The translations under genes and the position numbers were made by a program. A stretch of 64,000 nt of DNA. It comes from Saccharofermentans sp. (GTDB taxonomy: Bacteria; Bacillota; Clostridia; Saccharofermentanales; Saccharofermentanaceae). The notes beneath the pieces are model-generated. The model saw only the letters and a list, made by a program, of their open reading frames with translations, had not been told where the DNA came from and made no database searches. Positions 10,206-19,796 of the stretch are shown one piece after another. Every line of letters starts with the position of its first letter. Within the stretch, counting starts at the first letter, position 1. Location of the stretch: assembly GCA_016288885.1 (NCBI GenBank), contig JAEFAV010000014.1:1-64000 (forward strand). Reading direction: 5' to 3'.

Positions 10206-11830
10206 CAAGACACATTCACATCGTCAAAGTCCATCACCTGACTCTTTCCTTCCCTACCCGTAAGGATCCCAATCCGAAGCCGGTCCTGGATGACGTGGAT
10301 TTCGGAATAAGAGACGGAGAGATATTGGGGCTTATCGGAAATTCCGGTTGCGGCAAGACCATGACCTCCCTGGCCATTGCAGGTCTGTTGCCGGAATCTG
10401 CTTCCATCGTTTCCGGATCGATCAAGTTCGCAGGCAAAGATCTTCTGGGAATGAAACCCAAAGAGCGTCGTGCCATGCTCGGAAAAGACATCGGCATGAT
10501 CTTCCAGGAACCTTCCACCGCTTTGGATCCGCTTATGACCTGCGGAAAACAATTGGAGGAAGTTCTTACGGCCCACAGGGATGCATCGGTTACACCAGAT
10601 GAGCGTCATAAAATGATAATAAGCATGCTTGACACCGTAGGTTTCACGGATCCTGAAGAGATCTGCAGACGCTATCCCCATCAGCTCTCAGGCGGTCAGC
10701 GTCAAAGAGTTCTGATTGCCGGCGCAGCGCTCCTTAAACCGCGTCTTCTCATTTGCGATGAACCGACATCATCACTTGATACGGTTACGACTGTTTCCAT
10801 TCTGGCTCTTCTAAAAGATCTGTGCCACAAGCTTCATATGACCATACTTTTTATCTCACATGACTTGTCGGCAGTAAGAGGATTCTGCGACCGAGTCATG
10901 GTCATGAAAGACGGAAAGATAATAGACAGGGATACCACATCAGACATACTGAGCAATCCCAAAAACACATACACTGCAGAGCTTTTAACGAATGCCAGGC
11001 TCGACACAAGGATCCTGGGTTTTGAGCCTGCAACTGTAGACTACTCCAAGAGTCCTGTCCTCACGGCGGAAAACATTACCGCCGGTTACGGAAGATCTTT
11101 ATTCGAACGGGGCAGGAACAAAACCAAAGACAACAACATTCTCCACGATGTTTCGCTCGAAGTATTCCCGAATGAGATCTTAGGACTCATCGGCAGTTCC
11201 GGATGCGGTAAAACAACGCTCATCAGATCGCTCTTAGGACTCCTGCCTCACACCGGCACTGTCAATATCAAGAGCTCAAGTGTCGGTGCCATCTTCCAGG
11301 ATCCCGTATCCTGCCTTAATCCGGCTCACACGATCAAATGGCACATGGCAGAAGCATTAAAGGCTTCGGGAAGAGCAAGATCAGTCGCGGGTTCAGGCAC
11401 AAAAGAAGAACGCAAAGCAAAGATCATTTCAAGGATAACCGCCGTACTCGAGGAGTGTGGGTTAGGAGCCGAGCATCTGACACGCCACCCGAAAGAGCTT
11501 TCCGGCGGACAGCGGCAGCGTGTTGCGATCGCCATGTGTCTTATTCAGGAACCTGCTCTCATCATTGCAGACGAGCCATTCTCATCATTGGATGCAAGTT
11601 CTTCCGCTGAACTCCTTAAGCTCATGACGGATATAAACAGGGAACGCAAAACAGCATTCCTTCTTATCACACACAACATCCACATCGTAAGACAGATCTG
11701 TCCAAGGGTCCTCGTAATGGATAGCGGCAGGATCTGTGAAGAAGGAACGACGACTGAAGTCCTTACTAATCCGGAATCGGACTGCACCTCCGCTCTTCTT
11801 GAAGCAGAACGAAGGATACATGGTCTTTAA
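10202..11830 (+). CDS. ABC transporter ATP-binding protein, fused DppD-DppF (two ABC domains)
   Basis: Two Walker A (GNSGCGKT, GSSGCGKT) and two LSGGQRQRV signatures; 4-nt overlap with the permease. Confidence 0.93.
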   Translation: MTRHIHIVKVHHLTLSFPTRKDPNPKPVLDDVDFGIRDGEILGLIGNSGCGKTMTSLAIAGLLPESASIVSGSIKFAGKDLLGMKPKERRAMLGKDIGMIFQEPSTALDPLMTCGKQLEEVLTAHRDASVTPDERHKMIISMLDTVGFTDPEEICRRYPHQLSGGQRQRVLIAGAALLKPRLLICDEPTSSLDTVTTVSILALLKDLCHKLHMTILFISHDLSAVRGFCDRVMVMKDGKIIDRDTTSDILSNPKNTYTAELLTNARLDTRILGFEPATVDYSKSPVLTAENITAGYGRSLFERGRNKTKDNNILHDVSLEVFPNEILGLIGSSGCGKTTLIRSLLGLLPHTGTVNIKSSSVGAIFQDPVSCLNPAHTIKWHMAEALKASGRARSVAGSGTKEERKAKIISRITAVLEECGLGAEHLTRHPKELSGGQRQRVAIAMCLIQEPALIIADEPFSSLDASSSAELLKLMTDINRERKTAFLLITHNIHIVRQICPRVLVMDSGRICEEGTTTEVLTNPESDCTSALLEAERRIHGL

Positions 11831-11844
11831 AAACTTGCTATGCG

Positions 11845-11891
11845 AAATACCGACTAAAACGCCGAATTTGCAATTTAGTCGGTATTTTTGC
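11845..11891 (+). terminator. Intrinsic terminator of the ABC transporter operon
   Basis: AAATACCGACTAAA / TTTAGTCGGTATTT 14-bp stem followed by a short T-run. Confidence 0.75.
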
Positions 11892-11995
11892 TTATGGAAA
11901 AGAGCTGTATATCCCCGAGGGGTATGAGATAACAAACGCTGTTCACCAATCAACATTATTATCCGTCCGCAAAATATCGGAAAAACCGAAATATT

Positions 11996-12022
11996 AAGAA
12001 AGGCTGCTCCTAGGAGCAGCCC
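11996..12022 (-). terminator. Intrinsic terminator of the pilin-like gene
   Basis: GGCTGCTCCTAGGAGCAGCC palindrome, TTTCTT on the minus strand. Confidence 0.65.
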
Positions 12023-12082
12023 ATCTCAAGGGTGATCTATATAAAGTGATGTCACTTTATGTTAATTTACACTTCCAACCTA

Positions 12083-12967
12083 TTACGAACCAATTATTGA
12101 TACAACTTCTACGTTTCCGGTCGTAATAGTCTGAATTCCGAAATCAGATCCCGGTTTAGTGGTTACGGTAATCGTTTTATTTGCATAATCAACATCATAA
12201 TTACCATTCCATGCAGTGTTTATTCTTTCGATCGAATCAGAATACTGAAGCGTAATAGTAACTGTATCGTATGTGGAACTGGAGGGAGTTTGAATCCTTG
12301 TTTCTGTGCAATTCCAATCGTTATAACGATTATTTACCGGTGCATTACAGTTGTTCATGTTGGTAACAGTTGATGTTCCGGGAATCGTTGATGTTGCGCC
12401 GCCACCTGAGTTTGTATTTGTATTTGTATTCGTGTTGGTGTTGGTATTTGTGTTCGTGTTTGTATTATTATTTGTGTTTGTATCTGTATTTGTGTTCGTG
12501 TTCGTGTTTGAGTTTGTGTTTGTGTCTGTACCTGAGCTTGAGCCTGTACTTGCTCCACCGCTTGAACCGGAGTTGTTTGTTTTGGGAGTTGCACCATCTT
12601 TTATAGAGGCATTGGTAATATTGCCTTCAGAATCTTTTTCAACAATGATGTCTGAGGGATCATATCCTTCTTCTATCCACTCATCAATCTGATCCTGCCA
12701 TTCCTGACTGATAGCCTCTTCGTTATTAGGATTGTACGTAGGCGGTTCATATGAACCTCCCAAACCTTTTCCTATATCTTTGACTTCCTGCCAGGCTACC
12801 AATTCAAACTCATTATGCTTTTGCACGCCTTCCTGAGCGCTATTGGCTTTTTGGATCGTGGCTGCAATACCGACGATTGAAACAGATGAAAGAAGAACAA
12901 TAACTGCAATAACTACTACGATCTCTGTGAGAGTAAAGCCTCTCTTGCTGTTCATCATTTTTTTCAT
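12083..12967 (-). CDS. Type IV pilin-like protein with (Asn-Thr)n low-complexity linker
   Basis: Prepilin motif KRGFTLTEIVVVIAVIVLLSSVSIVGIAA; RBS AAGGAGTG before ATG at 12967; long NTNTNT tract. Confidence 0.8.
   Translation of the reverse strand: MKKMMNSKRGFTLTEIVVVIAVIVLLSSVSIVGIAATIQKANSAQEGVQKHNEFELVAWQEVKDIGKGLGGSYEPPTYNPNNEEAISQEWQDQIDEWIEEGYDPSDIIVEKDSEGNITNASIKDGATPKTNNSGSSGGASTGSSSGTDTNTNSNTNTNTNTDTNTNNNTNTNTNTNTNTNTNTNTNSGGGATSTIPGTSTVTNMNNCNAPVNNRYNDWNCTETRIQTPSSSTYDTVTITLQYSDSIERINTAWNGNYDVDYANKTITVTTKPGSDFGIQTITTGNVEVVSIIGS
12411..12545 (-). repeat. Degenerate 6-bp microsatellite-like repeat encoding (NT)n
   Basis: Runs of ttgtat/tcgtgt/ttgtgt hexamers on the plus strand. Confidence 0.85.
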
Positions 12968-13125
12968 ATAGATCACACTCCTTGCTTTAAGCTTTAATAT
13001 GTTGATACCCTTTTTCATCAAGCTGTTTACTGCTTGATAATGTGATTATATGAGATACGTTCTTAACAATTCATCACCAATATATTGAAATTGTGAGGAC
13101 ATTTTGAACAATATGTAACCAAGGA

Positions 13126-14514
13126 TTAAAATGATTTTGTCGAGATGATCTTCCGTGCTTCTTCCAACAAAGAAGCCTTGGTATTAAGGCATTTCTCTTC
13201 CATATAGTTATTAAACACACATGAAAGGATCTGCCCAATAATTGGTCCCGGAGTGACTCCCAAAGTCATTATGTCATCCCCGTTGATCTCGAGATCCCTG
13301 ACATCAAATACAGCACCGGAAGACTTCAATGCATCAGCTATGCTATTCAGTTTTTCCAGCCTCTTAAGACGATTCTGTCCAAACTCCGAATGAGCAATGA
13401 TATCTGCTCTTTGCAATACCTTGAGCTTATCAAGGATCGCCTCCGGATATTTACTCATAAACTTATGAACTTCGATCCTGTCTTCCTTTATATAAGTATC
13501 GTGAAGCTTCACCAGGAGACAGACATCAGTAATATACTGTTTGGAAAATTTAAGTTCATTAAGAACACGTTCAGTGATCTCCGTGCTTACCGAAGGATGT
13601 CCTTTCATGTGACCGACACCGTCTTTGTCCAATGTAAAGCAGGCAGGTTTGCCGAGATCATGAAACAGAGCCGCCATGGCAAGCTCCGGATCCCTTCCCT
13701 GACCTTCCGCATACGGAATATGATCGAGAACGTCAAGAGTATGCTCCAGAACATCCCTGTCATGATATTTCGATCGCTGTTCAAAACCTCTGCATGCACC
13801 TATCTCCGGAATGATCACGCTCATAATCTTCCAGCATGTCCTGATCGCGTGCGGGGCATACCTGCCCGTAACTATCCCCGTGAGTTCGGCCGCTATCCTT
13901 TCACCGGAAATCTGTTTTAATTCACCGGCATGCTCTTCCATGGCTAGCAACGTCTCGGGCTCAATGTCAAAGCCAAGTCTAGAACAGAAACGGACAGCCC
14001 TTAATATCCTCAATGCATCTTCATTGAATCGCTCGCCGGCATTTCCCACTGCCCTTATCAGTCTTTTTCTGCAATCTTCTTTTCCACAAACAGGATCATG
14101 GATCAGGCCTTCGACATCCATATACATCGCATTGATGGTAAAGTCCCGCCGCCTTACATCATCTTCTATCGTACTCTTAAATATAACTTCATCGGGTCTT
14201 CTGAGGTCTGAATATGAACCGTCTTCCCTGAAAGTCGTAACTTCGATATTTCCTTCTTCCGTTACGGCCGTAACAGTCCCGTGTCTGGCGGCATTATCGA
14301 AATAATTAATTCCTGCATTCTTAAACAGCATGATAATATCAGCAGGTTTTGCAGACGTCGCGACGTCATAATCGTGAGGCTTGTTTCCCAGTACGATATC
14401 ACGGACGGCTCCGCCGGCCACAAAAGCCTTGTGACCTGATGATCCGATCAGGTTCAGGAGTTTTTTTACATAATCCGGGATCATTTCCGCTGAAACTTTT
14501 TTACCGTTATCCAT
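13126..14514 (-). CDS. cca: CCA tRNA nucleotidyltransferase with HD domain
   Basis: AGGAVRDIVLGNKPHDYDVAT; RRDFTINAM; LFHDLGKP. Confidence 0.92.
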   Translation of the reverse strand: MDNGKKVSAEMIPDYVKKLLNLIGSSGHKAFVAGGAVRDIVLGNKPHDYDVATSAKPADIIMLFKNAGINYFDNAARHGTVTAVTEEGNIEVTTFREDGSYSDLRRPDEVIFKSTIEDDVRRRDFTINAMYMDVEGLIHDPVCGKEDCRKRLIRAVGNAGERFNEDALRILRAVRFCSRLGFDIEPETLLAMEEHAGELKQISGERIAAELTGIVTGRYAPHAIRTCWKIMSVIIPEIGACRGFEQRSKYHDRDVLEHTLDVLDHIPYAEGQGRDPELAMAALFHDLGKPACFTLDKDGVGHMKGHPSVSTEITERVLNELKFSKQYITDVCLLVKLHDTYIKEDRIEVHKFMSKYPEAILDKLKVLQRADIIAHSEFGQNRLKRLEKLNSIADALKSSGAVFDVRDLEINGDDIMTLGVTPGPIIGQILSCVFNNYMEEKCLNTKASLLEEARKIISTKSF

Positions 14515-14623
14515 ACATAGATTATAACAAGCCTAATCGTCATATTCTTGAAATAATATAAACACTATTGTTTAGATATAATGAATCTGTTTATTAAAAA
14601 TGCACTGTTGCAGGAGGGATAAT

Positions 14624-16915
14624 ATGTTCTTTACAAGAAAACCTTATCAGATCGATTCAGTTTACTATGAAGACAACACTCTTAGGATCGGATGTGAATG
14701 TCAAGAGTATTCGGAATCTTTTACCGGCGGTAAGGGAGTCTTTAAGAATACAAACGGAAGAATAACCGTTTCCGTCTTCTCTCCCGGAAATAAAATCATT
14801 ACCGTAAAAGTAACGAATCACCAGTCTGAATCCCGTCCCAAATCCACTTCAGTCATCAATCTGACTCCTTCTACTGCAGGAACACTGGAAGATCAGGGTG
14901 ATACTCTTGTATTTAAGAACGGATATCTTGAAGCACAGATCAATAAAAAAACATTTTCTATCAGATTCTTATACTGCAGTAATGAACTCTGCAGCCAGAC
15001 CGCGCGCATGCCGGTATTCTATAAAACAGACTCCGGTTCGGAGAGTTGTTATTCCATGTCTCCAAATGCTAAAACCGGTGTTTCCTTCAATCTTGGCGCA
15101 AAAGAAATAATATACGGTCTGGGAGGAAGCGGTTCGTCCATCATACGCAACGGACAGGTCGTTGTATGCAATGACACTGACGGCAGTTCACGTTCTAAAA
15201 ATACACCCTTTATCCTTTCGGACTCCAAGTACGGTTTGTTTATTAATACAAACCGTCCCGTAAAAATCGATGTCGGTTCATCTGACGGCTGTCTCACTTT
15301 TGAATCAGAAGGAGAAGAGATAGAATACAGCATCATTGCGGGAGATTCTCTTGTGGATATTCTTGAAATCTTCAACCAGATCAACGACCGTGTTCCTTCT
15401 GTTCCCTACACCGCAGGCGGTATCGCTTTATCTCTGAATGATGATCCCAACATTACTGCCCAGGACATAATAGATTCTTTGAAGCTTGCACGCAGCTCCG
15501 GAGTCATCGTTAATGAACTCTGGCTCGGTAATTCATGGCGCGCCGACTACGCACCGTATGGTTTTACATGGGACAATGTCAGATTCCCTGATCCGACGGG
15601 TTTTGCAAGATCATTATCAGACATGGGCATCAGTCTTGGTGTCTCCGTCAATCCATTCATATCCGAAAGTGCGCCCGAGTACTCGGAACTCATCGATACG
15701 GGCTGTCTCGTCACCCGGGCTGACGGCAGTGTCGTTCTTTGCGATGCCGAAAAGGGCGGCGTGGCTCTTATCGATCTTAATTTAGCTGAAGCAAGAAGCT
15801 GGTTTATCAATGCCTGTGCCGGTCTTGCGAGATGCGGCATTACAATTTTCGAATCCAATTACACTCCTTTGATCGCTGAAGCATATGAAAAAGCTTCCGG
15901 CAGAAATGGCTATCTTTCAAATTACATCTCTGTCATTAATACCGTATTGAGCGATCTGTCAGCACGTGAGCGCGGGCGCCGTGGAGCGTTAATAATTTCT
16001 GATTCGATTTGTTCCGGCGACCAGCAATCACCGTTCAGCAACATTTACTGCTCATTTACTCCTGATTTCTCTGATCTTTCTGCTACGGTTAAGAGTGCGA
16101 TTTCCTACGGTCTTACCGGTTTTGGCGGTATTAATATTGACATACCGGAGAAGGATCTTATCGACAGTAAGCTTTTTGACCGTTGGATAGGATTCGCGGC
16201 ATTTGCTCCTCATGCAAGGATCTGCGGTACTCTTAAATTCCTGGAAGATGCAAAGCTCCTTGATTCGGTCAAGGCCTATTCTGCCATAAAGACAGGTCTT
16301 GCCCCTTACATTTATTCAAGCCTTTGTGAGTTTGTAAACTACGGCACGCCGGTCATCCGTGCAATGGCACTTGAGTTTGCAGGCGACCCCGCGGCATCAG
16401 CATTCGATTCGGAATACATGTTCGGACCTTCTCTCCTGGCAGCTCCGGTCACAACTGCCAATGACAGCATCAGGATCTACATCCCGTCAGGAATCTGGAC
16501 TGATTTCATGACTCACGAAAAGGTTCAGGGACCCAGATATATTACCCGCAAAGTTACATCCAATTCCGTTCCCGTATATGTACGTCCGAACTCCATAATA
16601 CCTACAAGGACGCCTGATACCAACAGCGGCATCGGATCGCTCGATAACCTGACATTTACATGCTTCGGTCTCGGCAACGGCGCTACGGCTGCCTGTGAGG
16701 TCTTCGCTGACGGCGGTCAGGGCTCGGGAATCTTTACTGCCGAAGTATCCGGCAATAAGATCACTATCCGCACAAAGAACCTTGGCGGTACTAAGCATCT
16801 TATACTGTCCGGAATATACAATGTCGTCGGTCTGTCTGAATCCGTACCCGAGAAACTCAGCTACGGTACATCAATCGAGTTTTCGAGCAGCGAACTGGTA
16901 ATAAGCTTAGGCTAA
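14624..16915 (+). CDS. Glycoside hydrolase family 31-like protein (alpha-glucosidase/alpha-xylosidase fold)
   Basis: WLGNSWRADYAPYGFTWDNVRFPDP, LGVSVNPFI, ISYGLTGFGGINIDI, PHARICG; RBS CAGGAGGG; no signal peptide. Confidence 0.82.
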   Translation: MFFTRKPYQIDSVYYEDNTLRIGCECQEYSESFTGGKGVFKNTNGRITVSVFSPGNKIITVKVTNHQSESRPKSTSVINLTPSTAGTLEDQGDTLVFKNGYLEAQINKKTFSIRFLYCSNELCSQTARMPVFYKTDSGSESCYSMSPNAKTGVSFNLGAKEIIYGLGGSGSSIIRNGQVVVCNDTDGSSRSKNTPFILSDSKYGLFINTNRPVKIDVGSSDGCLTFESEGEEIEYSIIAGDSLVDILEIFNQINDRVPSVPYTAGGIALSLNDDPNITAQDIIDSLKLARSSGVIVNELWLGNSWRADYAPYGFTWDNVRFPDPTGFARSLSDMGISLGVSVNPFISESAPEYSELIDTGCLVTRADGSVVLCDAEKGGVALIDLNLAEARSWFINACAGLARCGITIFESNYTPLIAEAYEKASGRNGYLSNYISVINTVLSDLSARERGRRGALIISDSICSGDQQSPFSNIYCSFTPDFSDLSATVKSAISYGLTGFGGINIDIPEKDLIDSKLFDRWIGFAAFAPHARICGTLKFLEDAKLLDSVKAYSAIKTGLAPYIYSSLCEFVNYGTPVIRAMALEFAGDPAASAFDSEYMFGPSLLAAPVTTANDSIRIYIPSGIWTDFMTHEKVQGPRYITRKVTSNSVPVYVRPNSIIPTRTPDTNSGIGSLDNLTFTCFGLGNGATAACEVFADGGQGSGIFTAEVSGNKITIRTKNLGGTKHLILSGIYNVVGLSESVPEKLSYGTSIEFSSSELVISLG

Positions 16916-17872
16916 AGAGACAGAATCAAAGAAACTGATCAGGTCGGAAAAGTACTCTTCCTTCACGGGCTCATTCTGGATCTCGTGACGGTAAGGGCCG
17001 TAATTCTTTGACTTTACGTCAGCTCCATGCTCTTTCATCTTGGCAATTACTTTCTCAACACCCGTGCCGTAACTGCCTACCGGATCTTCATTACCATAGG
17101 TGAACATACACGGTATAGCTGGTACCAGAGCATAAGCGTTATCGCTCTGCATAAAAGAAATGAGACCGAATAATGTTCTGAAGCCGTCGCTTGTAAACGT
17201 GAATCCGCACATAGGGTCATCATCATATTTCTTAACTTCTTTATCATCTGTAGATAGCCAGTCCATATGAGACTTGGCATGGGGAATGTGCTTGTTATAG
17301 CTTCCGAACGCTATGGCGTTAAGCAGATGATTCTTTTTCTTCTTTCCTCCGAAGAAACATGCTGTATTTGCAAGAAATTTACCCATACCTACAGCAGGAT
17401 TCGGACCGGCAGTCGAAGCAAAAACAAAAGCATCAAACTGCTTGCTGTATCTCGGAGTGCAGAAGATGGATCTGACTACAAAAGAACCCATCGAATGACC
17501 ATAGAGAATATACTTGAGACCATCCTTTCCAAAACGCTCGACCGCATATTCATGAAATCCCATAACATCGGTAAGAAGCACCTGCCAGCCGTTCTTTAAT
17601 CCGCCGAAATAACCTTTCGGATATCCGGCATCCTTATTCAGATCATAAGTAGTTCCATGCCCGGGCATATCCATTCCGCAGACATGGTATCCCGCATCGT
17701 TAAACCTGGAGATCATCTCTTCATAGCGCGCAATGTACTCTGCCATTCCGTGACAGATCTGGACAACGCCTTTTATCTTTGGAGCTGATGACGGATAGAA
17801 GAAACCGACTATCTTATAGCCGCCTCCGATAGAACTGACAAATGCCATTCTTTGTGGTTTTTGTATAGTCAT
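16907..17872 (-). CDS. Alpha/beta hydrolase, monoacylglycerol lipase-like
   Basis: YGHSMGSFVVR nucleophile elbow; GMDMPGHG; AAGGAG RBS. Confidence 0.85.
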   Translation of the reverse strand: MTIQKPQRMAFVSSIGGGYKIVGFFYPSSAPKIKGVVQICHGMAEYIARYEEMISRFNDAGYHVCGMDMPGHGTTYDLNKDAGYPKGYFGGLKNGWQVLLTDVMGFHEYAVERFGKDGLKYILYGHSMGSFVVRSIFCTPRYSKQFDAFVFASTAGPNPAVGMGKFLANTACFFGGKKKKNHLLNAIAFGSYNKHIPHAKSHMDWLSTDDKEVKKYDDDPMCGFTFTSDGFRTLFGLISFMQSDNAYALVPAIPCMFTYGNEDPVGSYGTGVEKVIAKMKEHGADVKSKNYGPYRHEIQNEPVKEEYFSDLISFFDSVSLA

Positions 17873-17904
17873 AATGGCTTTCTCCTTTTCCGCGAAAAGA
17901 TGAC

Positions 17905-18645
17905 TTATCTCCTTCTGCTGCCTCTCATAAGCAGGAGTCTGAACAGTGTCAGTGCGGCGCTGGCAAGCGCGACCGCATATGTATCACCAGCTGCCCAAAG
18001 GACTTTCTTTGCAGCCCTGAGCTGGTCGTCAGATACCCATCCGAATTCCTTCATGGCCTGAAGTCCTCTTTTGCTCGCGTTACGCTCTATAGGGAGTGTA
18101 ACAAGATAGAAGAGAAATACTACCGAGTAGAGCACGATTCCTATCGTGCTGATGTTATAACCGAGATTGCTTACCTCATAATTCTTCGAAGCGGCATACA
18201 TAACAAAAACTCCGGCTATCGTAATCCATACACTGATCTTGGAAGTAACGCTCGCCACCGGAGCAATTATCTGACGAATCTTATACATAAGCATGCCGGA
18301 ATGAGCCTGGCATGCATGGCCGCACTCATGAGCTGCTACGGCAATTGCAGTTATCGAATCCTTACCGTATGTAGTATCAGAAAGATTGATAGTCTCATTC
18401 TTCGGATTATAGTTGTCAGTCATGTTCCCGCCGGTATGTTGGATCGTAACGCCATAAACCTCATTGGCACTGAGCATCTCCCGGACGCAGGTATTCGCAT
18501 CTTTTCCGCTTGCGGCACGTACGTCACTGTACTTCTTAACGAGTCTGTTAAGCCTTCCCTGAATGATGAAGCTCCATATCATCAAAGCAATGGCAAACAG
18601 ATAAAACAATCCGCCGTAATCACCCAAATTATAAAACCAGTACAT
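17905..18645 (-). CDS. YugP-like membrane zinc metallopeptidase
   Basis: AVAAHECGHACQ HExxH-type motif; TM segments; LPIERNASKRGL. Confidence 0.88.
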   Translation of the reverse strand: MYWFYNLGDYGGLFYLFAIALMIWSFIIQGRLNRLVKKYSDVRAASGKDANTCVREMLSANEVYGVTIQHTGGNMTDNYNPKNETINLSDTTYGKDSITAIAVAAHECGHACQAHSGMLMYKIRQIIAPVASVTSKISVWITIAGVFVMYAASKNYEVSNLGYNISTIGIVLYSVVFLFYLVTLPIERNASKRGLQAMKEFGWVSDDQLRAAKKVLWAAGDTYAVALASAALTLFRLLLMRGSRRR

Positions 18646-18904
18646 AGTAAACCTCCTGAGATCACCTTATTCCGAAAGATATCCTACCGGATTCATTTTA
18701 TCATCTTTTCGAAAAGCGGTATCGCCTTACTATTACCCCATGCGGTAAATTGATTTTTCTTCCATTTTTCTTAAAATAAAAACAATAAGAAAATTTAACA
18801 TATTTGGATATTGCCTGACTGTTTGCTGTTTGGTATGCTACCATACAAGATATAACTTTTGTATTGTTTTTCTTATTATCACTTCCGACAGGAGGAATAA
18901 AAAC

Positions 18905-19783
18905 ATGTTTGAGATCGTAAAAAAGAAGATGCTTGGTCCCAAGGTCTTCCTTATGGATATAGTTGCCCCGCTGGTTGCCGGCAAAGCAATGCCCGGTCAG
19001 TTCCTGATCGTCCGTGCCGATAAGGATGGTGAGAGGATTCCTCTTACCGTTTGTGATTTCGACCGCGAAAAAGGCATCATTACCATCGTATACCAGACTG
19101 TAGGCGCAGAGACCGAGCGCATGAGCAGGCTTAATGAAGGCGATTGCTTCGCAGATGTCGTCGGTCCTTTGGGTAATCCATCCGATCTTTGTGATCTTTC
19201 CATCGAAGAACTCAAAGCCAAGAAGATACTTTTCATCGCAGGCGGTGTCGGAACAGCCCCGGTATATAACCAGCTCAAATGGCTTCACGACAACGGCGTT
19301 GACGTCGATTGCATCCAGGGTGCAAGGACCAAGGAACTCCTTATTTTCGAAGATGAGATGAAGGCTGTCACTAAGAATCTCTATTTCGCTACTGACGACG
19401 GTTCCTACGGAATCCACGGAAATGTATGCGTTGCCCTGCAGCAGCTTTGGGACGAAGGTATCCGCTACGATCACTGTGTTGTCATCGGACCCGTCATCAT
19501 GATGAAGTTTGCCTGCCAGCTTACAAAGAAGCTCGGCATCCCAACCGTTGTATCTATGAACACGATTATGGTAGACGGAACCGGTATGTGCGGAGCATGC
19601 AGGCTCCTGGTAGGCGGACAGGTCAGGTTCGCATGTGTTGACGGTCCGGAATTCGACGGTCATGAAGTGGATTTCGATCAGGCGTTGCAGCGTTCACGTC
19701 TTTATAAAACGCAGGAAGGCGAGCTCATGTTAAGACTGACCGAAGGCGATACGCACAGCGGCAACTGTGGTATGTGCTCATAA
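18905..19783 (+). CDS. Ferredoxin-NADP+ reductase-type subunit (NfnA / sulfide dehydrogenase beta-like)
   Basis: GQFLIVRADKDGERIPLTVCDFD; GGVGTAPVYNQLK; C-terminal CGACRLLVGG; CAGGAGG RBS. Confidence 0.85.
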   Translation: MFEIVKKKMLGPKVFLMDIVAPLVAGKAMPGQFLIVRADKDGERIPLTVCDFDREKGIITIVYQTVGAETERMSRLNEGDCFADVVGPLGNPSDLCDLSIEELKAKKILFIAGGVGTAPVYNQLKWLHDNGVDVDCIQGARTKELLIFEDEMKAVTKNLYFATDDGSYGIHGNVCVALQQLWDEGIRYDHCVVIGPVIMMKFACQLTKKLGIPTVVSMNTIMVDGTGMCGACRLLVGGQVRFACVDGPEFDGHEVDFDQALQRSRLYKTQEGELMLRLTEGDTHSGNCGMCS

Positions 19784-19796
19784 AGGAGAATAAGAA

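Noticed and set aside
12411-12545. Possible CRISPR or minisatellite array
   Set aside because: The 6-bp units are in frame and encode (NT)n in the pilin-like protein; no repeat/spacer structure.
18701-19663. 320-aa minus-strand ORF
   Set aside because: Antisense to the NfnA-like gene, which has a clear RBS and motifs.
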